Shown here: piece after piece, positions 45,118 through 58,327 of the stretch
How the letters are laid out: each line of letters opens with the position of its first letter
Position numbering within the stretch: position 1 is the stretch's first letter
DNA from: Chimonanthus salicifolius
Taxonomy: Eukaryota > Streptophyta > Magnoliopsida > Laurales > Calycanthaceae
Assembly (NCBI GenBank): GCA_013350335.1
Contig: CM023534.1
Location: 1,798,001-1,862,000 of the forward strand
DNA length: 64,000 bases
Direction: 5' to 3'
Program-made: the position numbers and the translations under genes
Notes under the pieces: model-generated
What the model was told of the DNA's origin: nothing
Database searches by the model: none
Seen by the model: only the letters and a program-made list of their open reading frames with translations

Positions 45118-46244
45118 ATGTCGAGATCCAAGAGTTTAGTTAAAGTAAAACACTTATGTAAAACTTACTATGTTTTACTGTAACGTATCTTGTAATCAAT
45201 GTCATTTAATCAGTTCTTTAAGATATAATCTTTTGAGAAAATTAGTGATTATAATAATAATAAGGGAATAGATTGGGAGACCCACTGTTTAAGATAAGAG
45301 AATTGTTTTGGGTGCCGATACTTTCTCTTATATGGGGAACTTGATGAAATAATTGTGAGATTTTCCTGTCAATGACAGAATCAAGAAAAAAAATAAGAAA
45401 AAACTATAAAATGGCATCATTCGATTATCTGTATTGGAGAAAATAAATATAAAGAAAATGGTATTTTTTTATAATAAGAGACATCATTGTACCTTTCATC
45501 ACTTAAACAATAACAAATAGACAAAAAAGACATGACCAATTATGCTTTGTTATAAAAATACCAATGCCATTCTCATTTTTCTAACATATGAGGAAGATCT
45601 TGGGATTAAGTCTCTTTCAATGCAAAAAGACCAAAAAGGTCATTCTACATAGTTTGTATTTAGCATGCGCGAAAAGAGAGGTCTACACATGTTCCAAAGA
45701 TTAGTCAAGTAGAATGTGTGAATACCTTCGTCTTACAAGAAAAAAACCCTAGAGAACTTAGTCCTTTTCACTTGTCAATCTCTGGGAAAATGTACACTAT
45801 AAAAAAATATCAATGTCCTTCTCAATTTTCTAATAGTGACAACATAAACGGTGATGGATGAAGAAATAAATAATAATTTTTTTCCCTTATCCACCTTAGT
45901 GGGTCCCATTTTTGAACGCCCATGACTGAATTAGAGGCCCCACCCTTATGAAATGCTACAGACGCAGACGAAAAGGATTTCGAATTTCACAGACAAAGCT
46001 AAGAAATGAAAACTAACCACTCACATGTCTCCTGCCTTAGGGACCCACCCGGCGGCCATGAGACCCTTGAGTAAGAGATGGCGACAACTAACATTCAAAG
46101 TCTTTCATGTTCAACAGCAGTCCTCTTGTATCTCAATATTTTGAAGCTTCTTAAACTACATGAATTATTACAATATTAGTCTTGTAAAATGACTCATACT
46201 TGGATTAATGAAGATCCATTCTTTCTTTTTTTTTTTAGTTTTAA
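45118..46244. other. AT-rich non-coding sequence
   Basis: No gene or clear repeat seen. Confidence 0.5.
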
Positions 46245-46551
46245 TCAGCTGTCTTAAATATCGGTTGATACAATATATCGGGTTGTACAATGAAAATATC
46301 AGATGATATGGCCGATATATCGACCAATATTCAAAATTATCATTTTTTTTAAATGCTCGATATTGACGGTGGGCCTAGACCGCTATTTTGATTTTTTAAT
46401 TTTCAAAAAAAAAAAAAGGTACGTTTTTGAAATTTAAATTTTTTTATGTAAGAAAAAAATACACGTCTGATATCTTAAAAAAATAGAGAGAGAAAGATAT
46501 CGTCTGAGATATCGACTGATATCTCGACAGACCCGAATTTTCAACCCCTGG
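46245..46551. mobile_element. Degenerate relative of the ATCGGCCGAT MITE, copy 3
   Basis: Contains AAATATCGGTTGATAC, GATATGGCCGATATATCGACC and, at the right end, TTTTCAACCCCTGG, matching the family terminus. The motifs are mutated and the left end is unclear, so this is an older copy. Confidence 0.65.
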
Positions 46552-47240
46552 TTTTGAGTTATGTAAAATTTGAATTTGTACATACGTGAAAGGTGAAGGA
46601 AATTGACATTATAATTCTTTATTCGATGACCCATTAAAAAAAAAAAAAATTCATCTGTTATTGAATGACACATCCATTTATTCTCTCTCTCACTCTCTTC
46701 TTTCAATTTTTTTTTTTTTGGGATTGATTCTCTCCATTTCTAACACATGACATCCATCGGGTTTTTTTTTTATAATAATAGCCATTTTTCATTTACTTAA
46801 TTTGGATAAAGATGATTTTTTTAATTTTTTAAAATATTACTTCACTTATAAAACTTGATACTATTTTAAAAGACACCCAATTCATGAGTTCAAGTGGGTT
46901 TCACCTAGGAGTGCTCAACTTAAACTTGTACACCACTGCTTAAGTGATCCTCATTTTTTAAATTATATGATAACATATCTTATATATTTGCTATTTTATT
47001 TTCTAAAATTTAGTTTTTCCAATAACATGTTGGTATTAATAGGCGATCTTTGGTCACCTTACCTTTATACTCCTTCCGTCTCAAAATAATTGTCCTATAC
47101 ACATTTTGGAATTGTCCCAAATTACTTGTCTGATTCATTTATTTTCAGCTCCAAATCGCATTCTAAAGTGATGGTAAAACTATATTCTTTTATAAGTTTT
47201 GACTTGTCTAAATAATAAAATACTAATGCCTCATATTTTC

Positions 47241-47423
47241 AATGAAATCCATTTCTCAGCTGGTTCTAATGCCTCATATTCTATGAATTTGATTCCATTA
47301 AATTTGTCAAGATATGACTTACCCATTAGCCAATGAAATCCATTTCTCAGCTGGTTTCTAATGCCTCATATTCTAAGAATTTGATTCCATTAAATTTGTC
47401 AAGATATGCCTTACCCATTAGCC
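47241..47423 (+). repeat. Tandem duplication, 91-92-bp unit
   Basis: Two adjacent copies (47241-47331 and 47332-47423) starting AATGAAATCCATTTCTCAGC and ending TTACCCATTAGCC, nearly identical, so recent. Confidence 0.95.
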
Positions 47424-50156
47424 TAATCCAATATGCAGATAATGTTATTATCTTGGTCAAAGATTCCGTTAAAAATGTAGATTGGATATTCAAAATCTAA
47501 GTAAACTGGTTGTTGAATCTTGGCAATCTATTAATGTGTTCAAATCCTCTTTGTTATTTTTTTCTAATACGCTTACACATTCACTCTAAGGGGTTATCTC
47601 AATCGGTTTTGGAGCAAGATCTCTAGAGGGGAGGGTCTTGGGTTCAAACCATGGAATTCCCAATGAAGGGCCACTTCACATGGGAATATGTATAGAATGT
47701 TTCATAATAAATGGTTCGACAGTTCGAATGATCTTAAGAGTATTAGTTCCATCATCCGGACGATGGGAATTTTATACTGTAATGTTCGTCTGAACGAATG
47801 AAAAATGTTGTGCAGAACGTTCAGATGATGCGGAGAATTCGTCGTTTTTTTTGAAAAAAGCAAAGGGCCAAAATGATAATTTTATCCAAGCATTTTGAAA
47901 TAAGCTATCTGCAGACAGAAAAGTCGAGTGTCTATATGACTACCCTTCTTATCTTCTAATTAATCTTATTTATAAATTATGTCATTAGTTACTCTAGAGT
48001 CTAACATGCAATTTTCTTTTTCCCTTCACTCATGTTTTGGAAGGTCGCCCTCTTTTTCTTAGTGCCTTTGATCACTAGCCTCTACTCTACATACTTGTTT
48101 GTGTTGATCTTCTGCTAAATGAAATTACATAATACTCCATTAAATCTTCTTCTTTTTTCTTGGTCACCAAATTTCTTTATCCAAAACTAATCTTGATAAT
48201 TTTAAAAGAATTCTACATAGAACTTTGGAAATTATCAGGCTCATTAGCTGGACTCTGTGGAATGGCTCTCAAATTAGAATGTTTCATAATAAATGGTTGT
48301 CTAAAACTCTAAACAAATGATGAATTTCTACTCGTTATGTAATAGAAATGTTTACATATGTTATGAAATCATGTAATTTTGCTTTTTTTTTACAAGATTT
48401 CTATGTTAGGTTGCCTTTAGAGGAGGTTGGGTCTTTCTTAAGCCCTTTTGTGGATGATCTACTGTTTTGGGATCTCACAATGTACATATTACTCTTCAAA
48501 TATATAATTATCCATATTTTTTTGAAAAAAAAAAAAAAGTTAACCTACTTCTTTAAGGATCTAAGGTTAAATAGAAATGCAATTTGTATATGATTCAAGT
48601 GGGCTGAACTACTGAAGAGCAAACCCTACCACAACCAAGATAACATGTGCCGAGATTTTTTTATTTATTTTTTTCTCAAACTGCAATTTATACCTAAAAT
48701 GGGTAAATTAGTTCACACATAGTTCAAGCATTGGCATTTGTAAATGGAAAAAAAAAAACCCGATATTTTAGTAATCCCAATTTCTACAATTGGTCTTAAA
48801 AGAAATTTGAGAAAAAATATCCACCACTTGTGATTCATGGACAAAAGATGGTTGAAGGTCGATATTTTTGAAAATGACAATTTTACATCTAAGCCAAAAT
48901 GGCAACCATCAATGGTGACCTGTTCGACTCTTCTCATTCAATCAAGAATCTAGTAAACACAAGGAGTGGAGAGACTATTAAATGTCTCAATTTCTGTCTC
49001 GAGTCAATTTGAGTGTTATTTTATAACTTGGTAAACTCAGATCGAGTAGGATTACGTCGGGTCAGATTGATTTTAAATTTCTTAACCGAACGTGATCCCA
49101 ATTTCATGCTGGTTTTTATTTTTCAAACCCAACCAGACCCAAAATACACAAATACATAACCCAAATCCACTGATTTCTCAGGTCGGATCATGTAACTCAC
49201 GTAAAACATGACCCTTTTTTATCTATATTCTTCTCAAGTCTAAATTTAGTTTCTTAAATAGTAATGAGAAACCATGCGTTGTGTGGTTTTCAAAGATTTT
49301 TTTAAAAATTAATGAAGTTAATTTTTAAGATAAATATTACTTTAAAGTTTCTTAAAATGATATACAAATGTTTATGAAATTAAATGAAGAGGCCTTTATA
49401 AGGTGTTTATGTGATTTTGAATTGGAATAAATAATACACGGTCACTCTGAGATATTAGAGAGTGTGAGTTTCATATTAGAGAATATGAATTTCATATTAA
49501 GTGTTTTCTTGTAATATTCTTCTATTTTTTTTATTTTTTTAAAAGTTTTAAGACATACTTTATTTTATGAAGAAATCAATTCTTAAGGGACTAGTATCCA
49601 TAAAAATGAACTTTTTTAACAAAATATATTTATATTAGATTTTTCTAATTTTTATTTTATTCAACTTTAAAATTTTATAAAAAATAAAAATGAGAAATTA
49701 TCAACAATAAGTGTCGAATGTTCACATTTATAACCTGCATATGACCAACAATTAATTTTGGTCTTAAATTTTTAATCTTTCATAATTACTTTACTAAGTC
49801 TGTGTTACCTTAGCAGGGTGACACGCTACCCCTGCCCAAATTTTTAGCCTTTTACTTCTTGTCTCAAGCCGTGAGGTCCCTACCAATTGTTTCCCCTTAA
49901 ATAGAGAGGTCCTCACGTTCTAAACGTTTCTATTGTCCCTTGTCTACTAGCATACATTTCTTTTTTATTTCAAAACTCATGTCAAATTTAGTTGAATTTT
50001 GAACTATATAATGGAAATTAGTTCTAACTTCAAAACTTGTGTCTAAAATCTTGGCCCTACATGACTGTCTATCTTATAATTTACTTTTTTTATATCTATT
50101 TTATTTAGATAAGATGAGTATCTCTACTTTATAGTTTTATATTGGAGGTGAAATTT
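47424..50156. other. AT-rich non-coding sequence
   Basis: No gene seen. 49000-49210 has the degenerate GACCC/GGGTCGG word repeat. The rest is T- and A-rich with no recognised element. Confidence 0.5.
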
Positions 50157-50246
50157 GTGACACTCAGCACCCACTTTGGGCATGTGGAAAGTGTCCCACA
50201 TCAGTTAGGGAGGTGAGAGTATGGGTAGATTTATTAGAAGAAAACC

Positions 50247-50247
<1 letters not shown>

Positions 50248-50281
<34 letters not shown>
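50248..50281. repeat. Poly-C homopolymer, 34 bases
   Basis: Uninterrupted C run followed by A and five more C. A proline-rich open frame across it is an artefact. Confidence 0.95.
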
Positions 50282-50339
50282 ACCCCCGATCAAGTGGTCG
50301 GGCTCAAAGTAAAACTTTGAGGGTTGGCTCAATCAACAG

Positions 50340-53214
50340 TGTCACGCCCCGACCCGAAGGGTGGGCTCGGAACGCGACTGATTTTTTTTTTTTTTTGAAG
50401 ATAAACTAACAGAAGCATTCTAATTGGGGCCGGATCAACAGTTGGGCCCAAGGTCACACCTGATTCTAACATGTGAACTCAAGCATATACCATAAGTCTA
50501 CCCAACAATAGACATAGAAAATACAAACACAAATAAGATCACATAATCCACCCATTGAATTATCATTCAAAACGATTAACATCAGAGTAACTACAGGAAC
50601 GTAGTAGTCCTAGTACAACACATTAACACAAACCAAGTACCACACTCGGTACTTTACAAAAGAAAATGGTTCCATGAACCAAAAAGCACAAATACAAAGG
50701 TATTTCCCTTAATGGGAATCCCAAAGCAACGCCGCAGATTATCCACTCTAAGCTTCGAAAGAAGGGTTCTCCTCCTCGACTTCATCTCCTGAAAGGTGAG
50801 TGGGATGAGCTAACTAGCCCAGTGAAGGAAATATAACAGTGCAGTTTTAAAGTAAACAACATGTTAGTATATAATCAACAATTGCAATATAATATCTCAT
50901 TCTTGATAATAAAATTCACAATATCAAATAAAATCTTATCATTTCTAATTTCTCATCATCTTTCCATTACTGTTGTTATCCAACGTAGCCTCTAGATACC
51001 ATATTGACAATCATAGTATTAAGTCCCGATACGGTCAAAATACATCCTTGCAAGTATATCTCCGACACTCCCATGGCTGGTACCGACACCCTCAGTAACT
51101 GTCACCAACCATGATTAGTAGACGTAACCATCTCCCATATGGCCGATATTGATTCAATAGTCAATAGCACGTGGAAACAGTATTACACATTTTGTCTGAT
51201 CATAGCATTTACCAGCATCATAAGCACTCTTACCATAGTGCGTCAAGTCTAGACACATGAGTAAGTTCATCAAATCTGAAACCACCTATTGCTCAAATAT
51301 CCGTATCAATAAATCTGTTTACATCTAGCTGCAAAGTTAAGTTCCCTCACCGTAACTGTGTGGTTTCGCGATTTCTATTTAAACAAGCAAACAAGTGCAC
51401 AATCAATATACACAACATTTATATTAGCATGTACACATACAAGCAATATTTGGAAATCATACTGGTTTTCCCCAAAACATCCAAAGTACATGGAATTGAG
51501 TCTCCTATTCGGTTTCTATCATTTTTAAATTATAATCATCCACAAGATAATAATATAATAAAAAGGGGCTCAGTCCAAAACTCAAATTGTCTTCTGGGCA
51601 TTGACCAGATTGACTTATTGAGTTAGGTCTAGATGCTCGGGTCACTTCTCGGTTGTCTTCTAGATAGGACCAGATCTGACATTTTGAGTTAGGCTTCGAG
51701 GTCACTCAGTGCCCGACAAATATAGCGTTGGTCTGGAAGTGAGATCACTTATTGCCCGACCAATAGGGTCGGCCTCGAAGTGAATACAATAGTATTTACA
51801 CTATAAGTAATAAGAGAAGAGGGTTAATACAATTTTAATTAACAAAAAAGGGTACTAACATCACATCACATAATCCAACAAAAAAATATTTTTTAATAAA
51901 CGAATAATATTTATTTATTCATTTATTTATTTATTTATTTATTTTTTCAATGGGAACTAACATCACAAATCATAAGCATCAACAATATCAAATAATTTTT
52001 TTTTTTCTTCTTTTTCCTCTTTTCACTGTCTGCGACAGACAGTGAATGGCGGGAAATATGAAAAACGAATTCGGAAACAGTGGGTTTCCCGATTCGGTTT
52101 TCATATCTGACCGGTTCGATGAATTCCTCTGGGAGTCCTCTTTCCGTAGGGAGAGGTTTGGAGCTTTGAAGCTCACTGGAACATCCGATTTTAACACCGA
52201 AAGCTCACGGGTACAAGGAACCCATGGTTTTTCCTTAAATTTTGAAATCATTTTTTCTTGCTCAAAACTAAACCAAAATCAGTTTTTCTTGATTCTAAAC
52301 CACCTAGAATTTGAAAAGGAATACAGTGGTTACCTTCAATGGAGTTCTTGGGCTGAAAATCCGGACTTTGAAAATTTTCTCTTAAAGCTTATAGGTGAAA
52401 AACTGGGAAACAAAGAGGGAAAAGGGGCTAGTTTTTCAGGCAGCAGAGACTGAGGGAGAAGAGAAGAGATGCAGTGGGAGTTAAAACAGATAGAAGAGGG
52501 CTTCTTTTATAGAGATATAGTTGCAGATCAGCTCTTCTAATTTTTCAGTTTTTGCAATTTAGTACCTCTTTTTTATAAAACAGGATTTTTTAACTTAAAA
52601 CATAATTTCAAAGGCTCAAAAATTTAATCCAACCTTACAGATAGGTTAGGTTTTAAAAACCTTAATCATCATAAATTTTTTGGAATTTAACTCTCACTAA
52701 AAACCATTTATTTAAATAAAAATCACAATTTAACACTATTTACTTAATTAAACAAATGTTAAATAAAACAATTTAAAGACCTCATTTTGGGGTGACAAAG
52801 AATAACTAGACCATTCTTAAAATGGTCTAACACAAAATACTAGTTTCGAAATTTATCTCATCTCCAAAATCATTTAAAATAATTATTACTCCCTTTTGGG
52901 GTTTTGATGGGCGGGTTTAAAATACTATTTTCTGAAAATAAAATTATTTTAAATCAGAAATACAATTCCTTGATTAAGGACAACATTATTATCTAATAAT
53001 AATCACATAATAACATAATTTATACAAAATAATAACACGAAGCGGTAAATTACCAAAATGGCCCTCCAACTGGACGAGCTGGATCACTGAGCTTTCGAGT
53101 TCGGATTGGGCCAAACCTGGACTTTCCTTAAAGCCCTAACCGAAATCTTTTAGATTAACCGGTTAAACAAAATTATTAAGCTAAAACACGCCTAATTTGG
53201 AGCAGATTATTACA
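50340..53214 (-). mobile_element. Solo LTR of a large-LTR retrotransposon
   Basis: 2,875 bp running from TGTCACGCCCCGACCC to AGATTATTACA, flanked by the perfect 5-bp duplication AACAG (50335-50339 and 53215-53219). No gag/pol and no second LTR are present, as expected after LTR-LTR recombination. Orientation is inferred from a minus-strand TATA-like CTATAAAAGAAGCCC near 52500-52515, followed by a CT-rich leader. Open frames inside match nothing known to me. Confidence 0.8.
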
Positions 53215-53287
53215 AACAGAGTTGAGTTGAATCGAGGGTTCAAAGATGACAACATCACGCTCGGACAGTCGGGTTAGGATTTTTACA

Positions 53288-55000
53288 AAACAGATATTTT
53301 ATATATATAAAAAAAATTACCTGCAAGTCTCATGTATATGATGAGTCAAACTCAAGACTTCTGTCTTTTTATATCTATTATTCTATTTGTTTCTTAGTTC
53401 ACACATGTGTGATACACGTTTATACATTGGAAAAGGAGATATGACTCCATATTGACATCTTTAAGAGTTAGAATGATCTTAAACAACTTTATTTATCACG
53501 TGGAATCCATCTTTGTGAAATTATCCTTCGCTTAATTAAATAAAAAGTGTTTAACTAGAAAATCTTTAAATTTATTACACTTCTCTTATTTGAACTATTC
53601 ACCAGTTGATCCAATAGTTCTATAAAACCTAATATAAATTTAAAAATGGATTCACATATCTTAAATAAGACCAATTAAAGTCATTCACCGGTAAAATAAC
53701 AATACAAAATCATTTCTCTTATAAAAATGTCTGCACTAAGCTAATAATAATAATAATAATAATAATAATGGCTTACCTTAAAACAATAGGAAGCAATGTG
53801 CCATGTGGGCCCACATGATGGGCAGGTAGGTGTCTTCATGCAGACACCGCGTTCCTTTGCATAGTGGGCCTCTCTATCTAAGGTTGAGTTATGTTAAAAC
53901 TTAAAAAGTGTTGACCACCCATTGCCATTTGCCACAATTAGATCTATCCTCATTAGTATATAAGTCAATTTTATTTTATTTTAATTTAATTATTCAATCC
54001 TTTCTGATTTCCATCGACTTGTTGAGCCATGCAAATAAAATAATTATGATACCCCTTTAATAATGAAAGAGCAATCTTGTAAGATACTCATGATAATGAT
54101 AGTATTCCATTGAGTGCATAAAACAACGATAATAGAAATTTATCTAAAGTGAATAATGTTAAAACTTAAAAGATAAAATTAAAATAATTAATTAAAAAAC
54201 CTTTGAAAATAATTTTATAGTTAAAGAATTGGAAAAATTGATTAACCTGTTTTAACTTTTTTTAGGACCAAAAGACAATCAAATAATATTGAGACTCATG
54301 CCCTTTCAAAAAATTAAACTAGTAGATGTTCATAAAATTCAACTTTTATAAACTAACACGTAACTCATGTGAAAAATTATAAAGTCAAAAGTTGAATTTT
54401 TTTTTAATCAAGAAACTCAATACTCTCCCCTCTCTTTAAACACAAAAGTATTGGATAAAATTTTAGATGCAAGGAGGTCCCACAAGCCACCTACCTATAG
54501 TATGAAAATATGAAAAAATAACAAAAATATAAAAATTATGGAATATTGGATAATATAATTTTCAATTGAACAAAAATGAAAGAGTAAAATTTAAAAAAAA
54601 CTTTAAATAAATAAAAAAAATCCAACACCTGAGGGGTTAATTTTATGATCAGTTTCTACCCTTGTTCTTGAGGTCTTGGAATCAAACTCCTCTCAACAAA
54701 ATAAGGACCACTCCTCATAGTTTGTATCCTGTGTGTACAGATAGAGAGGTTTTCACATATCTCAAAGATTAATCAAGTGAACGCCTAACTAAAAAAGGTT
54801 GGATGTAGTTTTGAAAAAAAAAATAAAAAAAATCCATTTGTATTACAAGGAAGAAGAAGTTGGGTAACTTAGTTCTGTTCAATTCAGACATAATAGCACT
54901 TCATTTTAGTCCAACCCTAAATTTTAAATGGGTATTAAAACCCGACCCAATTATCGCCAATTGGCGTGTCGGGTCAGCAGTGGCTACCCTAGCTAGATTT
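53288..55000. other. AT-rich spacer upstream of the NIPA gene
   Basis: No gene seen. Includes an (AAT)n microsatellite at 53743-53769. Confidence 0.55.
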
Positions 55001-55069
55001 GGAAGACTGGCAGGTGAGGGAAAGTACGAATTTCCCTCTTCTCTTTTAACGACTCTTCTTCCCCACAAA

Positions 55070-55224
55070 GTTCTTCGTATATAACAAATTGATGGAAAAA
55101 ACAAGACCTTTCCGCTTTGAAATCTTGTCTTCCCCTTTTCCATTTCAATACACGCCGCTGGTAAGCGGAGCGAAATCTTTTCTTCCTCTTCTCCATTTTC
55201 ATACACGCCGCTGGTAAGCGGATT
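55070..55224 (+). promoter_or_regulatory. NIPA promoter/leader with duplicated 53-bp segment
   Basis: TATA-like CGTATATAAC lies at about 55076-55085. Downstream, a 53-bp unit is repeated in tandem from GAAATCTT at 55119 and 55172. Each copy ends with CACGCCGCTGGTAAGCGGA, in which CCGC and GCGG can pair as a small hairpin. The start codon follows at 55289, so both copies probably lie in the 5' UTR. Confidence 0.6.
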
Positions 55225-55288
55225 CCGCCGCCTCCGGCTCCAACTCCGGATCCGAATCTGACCTTAAATCCGACCCTATTACTCTTAG

Positions 55289-57582
55289 ATGAGCAATGAC
55301 CAAACGCTTGTTGGATCCATGGCTCTACCGGCCTCTTTATCTTCAGTGCTCTTCACGGATAATCTGAAAGGGTTTATCCTCGCCGTCGTCTCTGGTGTCT
55401 TCATCGGCGCCAGCTTCATCGTCAAGAAGAAGGGTTTGAAGCGTGCGGGCAAGTCCGGTGCTCGTGCCAGTGAGTTGAATTCCTAATTCAGGACTCTGAT
55501 TTTCTGTTTCTGCCATTTTTCCCTTTCTCCAAACAGTGAGAGGTGTTGGTAATTTTGTGGATTTGTAGGTGTTGGAGGGTATGGTTATTTGTTAGAGCCT
55601 CTCTGGTGGGTCGGCATGATTACAAGTAAGCTCTCGTCCGTCGCGATTTTTTCAATTTTGCTTTCTCTGCTTGTTTGGAGGTATTGAAAGAGCTGTCCTT
55701 CTTTCTTGGAGAGTAATCTTTCCATCGAAAAATTGTTAAACCCTTTTTCTCCCAAAAAAAAAATAGAGGAAAAAGTAGTATGCTTTTCATCTTGATTTTG
55801 CTTCGCTCTGTGTTCCATTTGGATGCATTAGAACTGGATTTTTTCCTGGAAAATAACGATTTTTAACCCTAAATGGTTAAACCCAGTCCCTTTTTGGTTA
55901 ATAAATGGTTATATTCCAAGAAAGTAGTTTCCCTCCCTCCCAGGCTCCGTTTGGAAGAAGGAAAGGGAAGTGCTTTCCTGAAAATTAGCATTTTTAACCA
56001 AGTATGGTCAAACTCATTTTTAGTTACAGTTGAAATGGTTATTTTTCAAGAAAGCAGTTTCCTTTCCATCGTGAATTTTGCTTCTTTCTAGGCTCTGTTT
56101 GAATGCATGGAAAGGAAGGTGCTCTCCTGAAAAATAAGCATTCTAACAAAAAATAGCTAAAATAGTTTATATTTATAGTTAAAATTGTAATTATCCAAGA
56201 AACTAGATTCTTTTCCATGCACCCAAAATGAGCCTAAGGTTTTGGGATAATATGGTTAATGAGGAAAATGTTGATGTTGGATTAATTTATAAATTTCTGC
56301 AGTGATTGTTGGAGAGGTTGCCAACTTCATTGCTTACATTTTTGCGCCTGCTGTTCTGGTCACCCCACTTGGGGCATTGAGCATCATTGTGAGGTATTCT
56401 AAGGGTTTTACCTTTTTCACCCCCTGATGTTTTATATAATGGTAATGTGACTCAGGTACACAACCTTCTAGATTTTTAATGAAATGGTAACATGACTTGA
56501 ATGCACAATCTTTAAGCTTGCACAATATGCACTTACCAGCTGTGCATTGAGACTTCTGTGAACCTTTATGTTTCAATATCTGAAATGGGGCTTTAAGTCT
56601 AACTGTCCAAAGATTGTAGTCTTGCTGCCTTTGCATCTAGACTTGCCAGTAAGAATTTTAAATATTCAGTTATTGAAATATGAGGATATTGATATTTCAA
56701 GAAAAGTCTTAGTTTGTATCACAATATTGGGCTTTACATTCAAACATGCCCTAACTCATGTTGTGTTGCATTTGGTTGCAAAGCACCATGCAACAAGCCA
56801 CAATACATCAATATGGATAAAGAACAGAATATGTGATCAGGTGTACATGAGGATATCTTGCGGCCTTGCAGGACTGCAGATATTATTCCTTTCAAAATGT
56901 GAAAGATATATATCTTCTTCTTCTTAACGGAAGTTTATTCTAAATCTGTGGTATTCGTGGAGATTTGCAGTGCTATTTTAGCACACTTCATATTGAAGGA
57001 GAGACTGCAAAGGATGGGGGTCCTTGGGTGTGTGCTCTGCATAGTTGGTTCTACGGTGATTGTGCTTCATGCACCTGAGGAACGCACTCCAACTTCAGTA
57101 GAAGAGATCTGGGATTTAGCAATCCAACCAGGTATGGACTATGAATTTATCCATCTATCATTTTCTCACATTTATGGCTTTCTCTTGATTCCTTGAAGTG
57201 CTTGCTACAGCATTTCTTTTATATACGGCGGCAGCAGTAGCTGTTGTGTTGGTTCTGATCTTGCATTTCGCACCACGTTTTGGGCAGACAAACATGCTGA
57301 TTTACCTTGGAATATGCTCTATAATCGGATCATTGACGGTAATAGTAGTTTCACTTGAAGTGCTGCTTAGATTGGCTCATTGTTTCTACCTCTTATTTCT
57401 TTTTTCATTTTCTTTTTCCCCTTCCATAATACTATGATTTGCAGGTTATGAGTATAAAAGCAATAGGCATTGCCATAAAGCTCACATTGGAGGGTCAAAA
57501 TCAGGCTGGTTATTTCCAGACATGGGTATTCGCAATGGTTGCCATCACCTGTGTCATCACTCAGTTGATCTTCCTAAATAAG
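55289..57582 (+). CDS. NIPA-type magnesium transporter (5' six exons)
   Basis: Exons: 55289-55469, 55569-55625, 56303-56393, 56971-57131, 57211-57338 and 57445-57582, all GT-AG, giving 252 in-phase codons. Landmarks in order: [20 protein letters not shown] (first membrane segment), [87 protein letters not shown], a loop [49 protein letters not shown] and [24 protein letters not shown] proteins are nine-helix magnesium transporters related to the DMT superfamily. About 80-100 residues of C-terminus (ALDTFN/YYV-type region and last helices) are missing; no matching exon is seen before 64000, so it lies further on or is lost. The assigned frames are intact. Confidence 0.92.
55805..56236 (+). repeat. 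Three tandem copies of a ~145-bp MITE-like unit in NIPA intron 2
   Basis: Units start near 55805, 55943 and 56091 with CTCTGT/CTCCGTTTGGATGCA-like words, then GGAAAGGAAGTGCTTTCCTG, AAAATTAGCATTTTTAACC, a TAGTTAAAATGGTTAT-like stretch, CCAAGAAAGTAG and TTTCCTTTCCAT. The GGCTCCGTTTGG start recalls plant hAT-type MITEs. Confidence 0.75.
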
Positions 57583-58155
57583 GTCAGTGTCGCATATAGT
57601 TGTCGGAGTTTGATGTTCATTTTCTGCAGTTTTGCTTCATGTCATGGATTTTGCACTTCTATATTGAATAGATAGCCAATGGAATATCTCATTTTATGTT
57701 TGTAATCAATGCTTGATTGGTATGCTAAGTACTATTGCATATCTAAAGTTCCATTGCATCCTTACTGATTTGGAATGCTAGATGTTCTCCATTTTGATAT
57801 TTGAAAATGCTGACTTTATATGTGACACTCATTCCTTCTTTGAAAATTCATCCCTGGAGAAGTCATGAAATAAGTTTGAATTTCAGGAAGTGATTGGAAG
57901 TGCTTGAATTTGAGGCAGAAATATGAAAGGATTAAAACTTGTTCATTGAGATTTTGTTATAGACTCTGCATGCTTGGTTTTCAATTAAAGGGAGAAATAT
58001 ATAGGTGATAAAGTCAGCTTTTTTATTACCACATTCTGTTAGGATGACTTGTGGAAGTTAGAAAGATTCTAAAAATTTGGTATGCGTCAGATGCAACATG
58101 ACAATGAATGTATAATTGGCTACATAATATATAGTATGATTTACAGTCTAAAAAT

Positions 58156-58156
<1 letters not shown>

Positions 58157-58193
<37 letters not shown>

Positions 58194-58281
58194 TTATTCT
58201 TCTTCTCTTCTTACAGTAACTAGTTAAAAAAGAATATGCCCTTCTACTCTTTCCTCCTTATGGTAACATGAAAAGGTAAGC

Positions 58282-58324
<43 letters not shown>
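58157..58324. repeat. Two (GA)n microsatellites
   Basis: GA runs at about 58157-58190 and 58284-58324, downstream of NIPA exon 6. Confidence 0.93.

Positions 58325-58327
<3 letters not shown>

Larger units (their letters stand above)
50157..53287. repeat. Outer TRIM/LTR-like repeat split by a solo LTR
   Basis: The left part (50157-50339) begins TGTGACACTCAGCACCC and has AAGTGTCCCACATCAGT, a word also in the TRIM LTRs at 39.3 kb. The right part (53215-53287) ends GGGTTAGGATTTTTACA. Joined across the inner LTR they would form one LTR-like sequence. The outer target duplication is not convincing. Confidence 0.45.

Noticed and set aside
50221..50409. Proline-rich open frame
   Set aside because: Produced by the 34-base C homopolymer; no start context and no conserved flanks.
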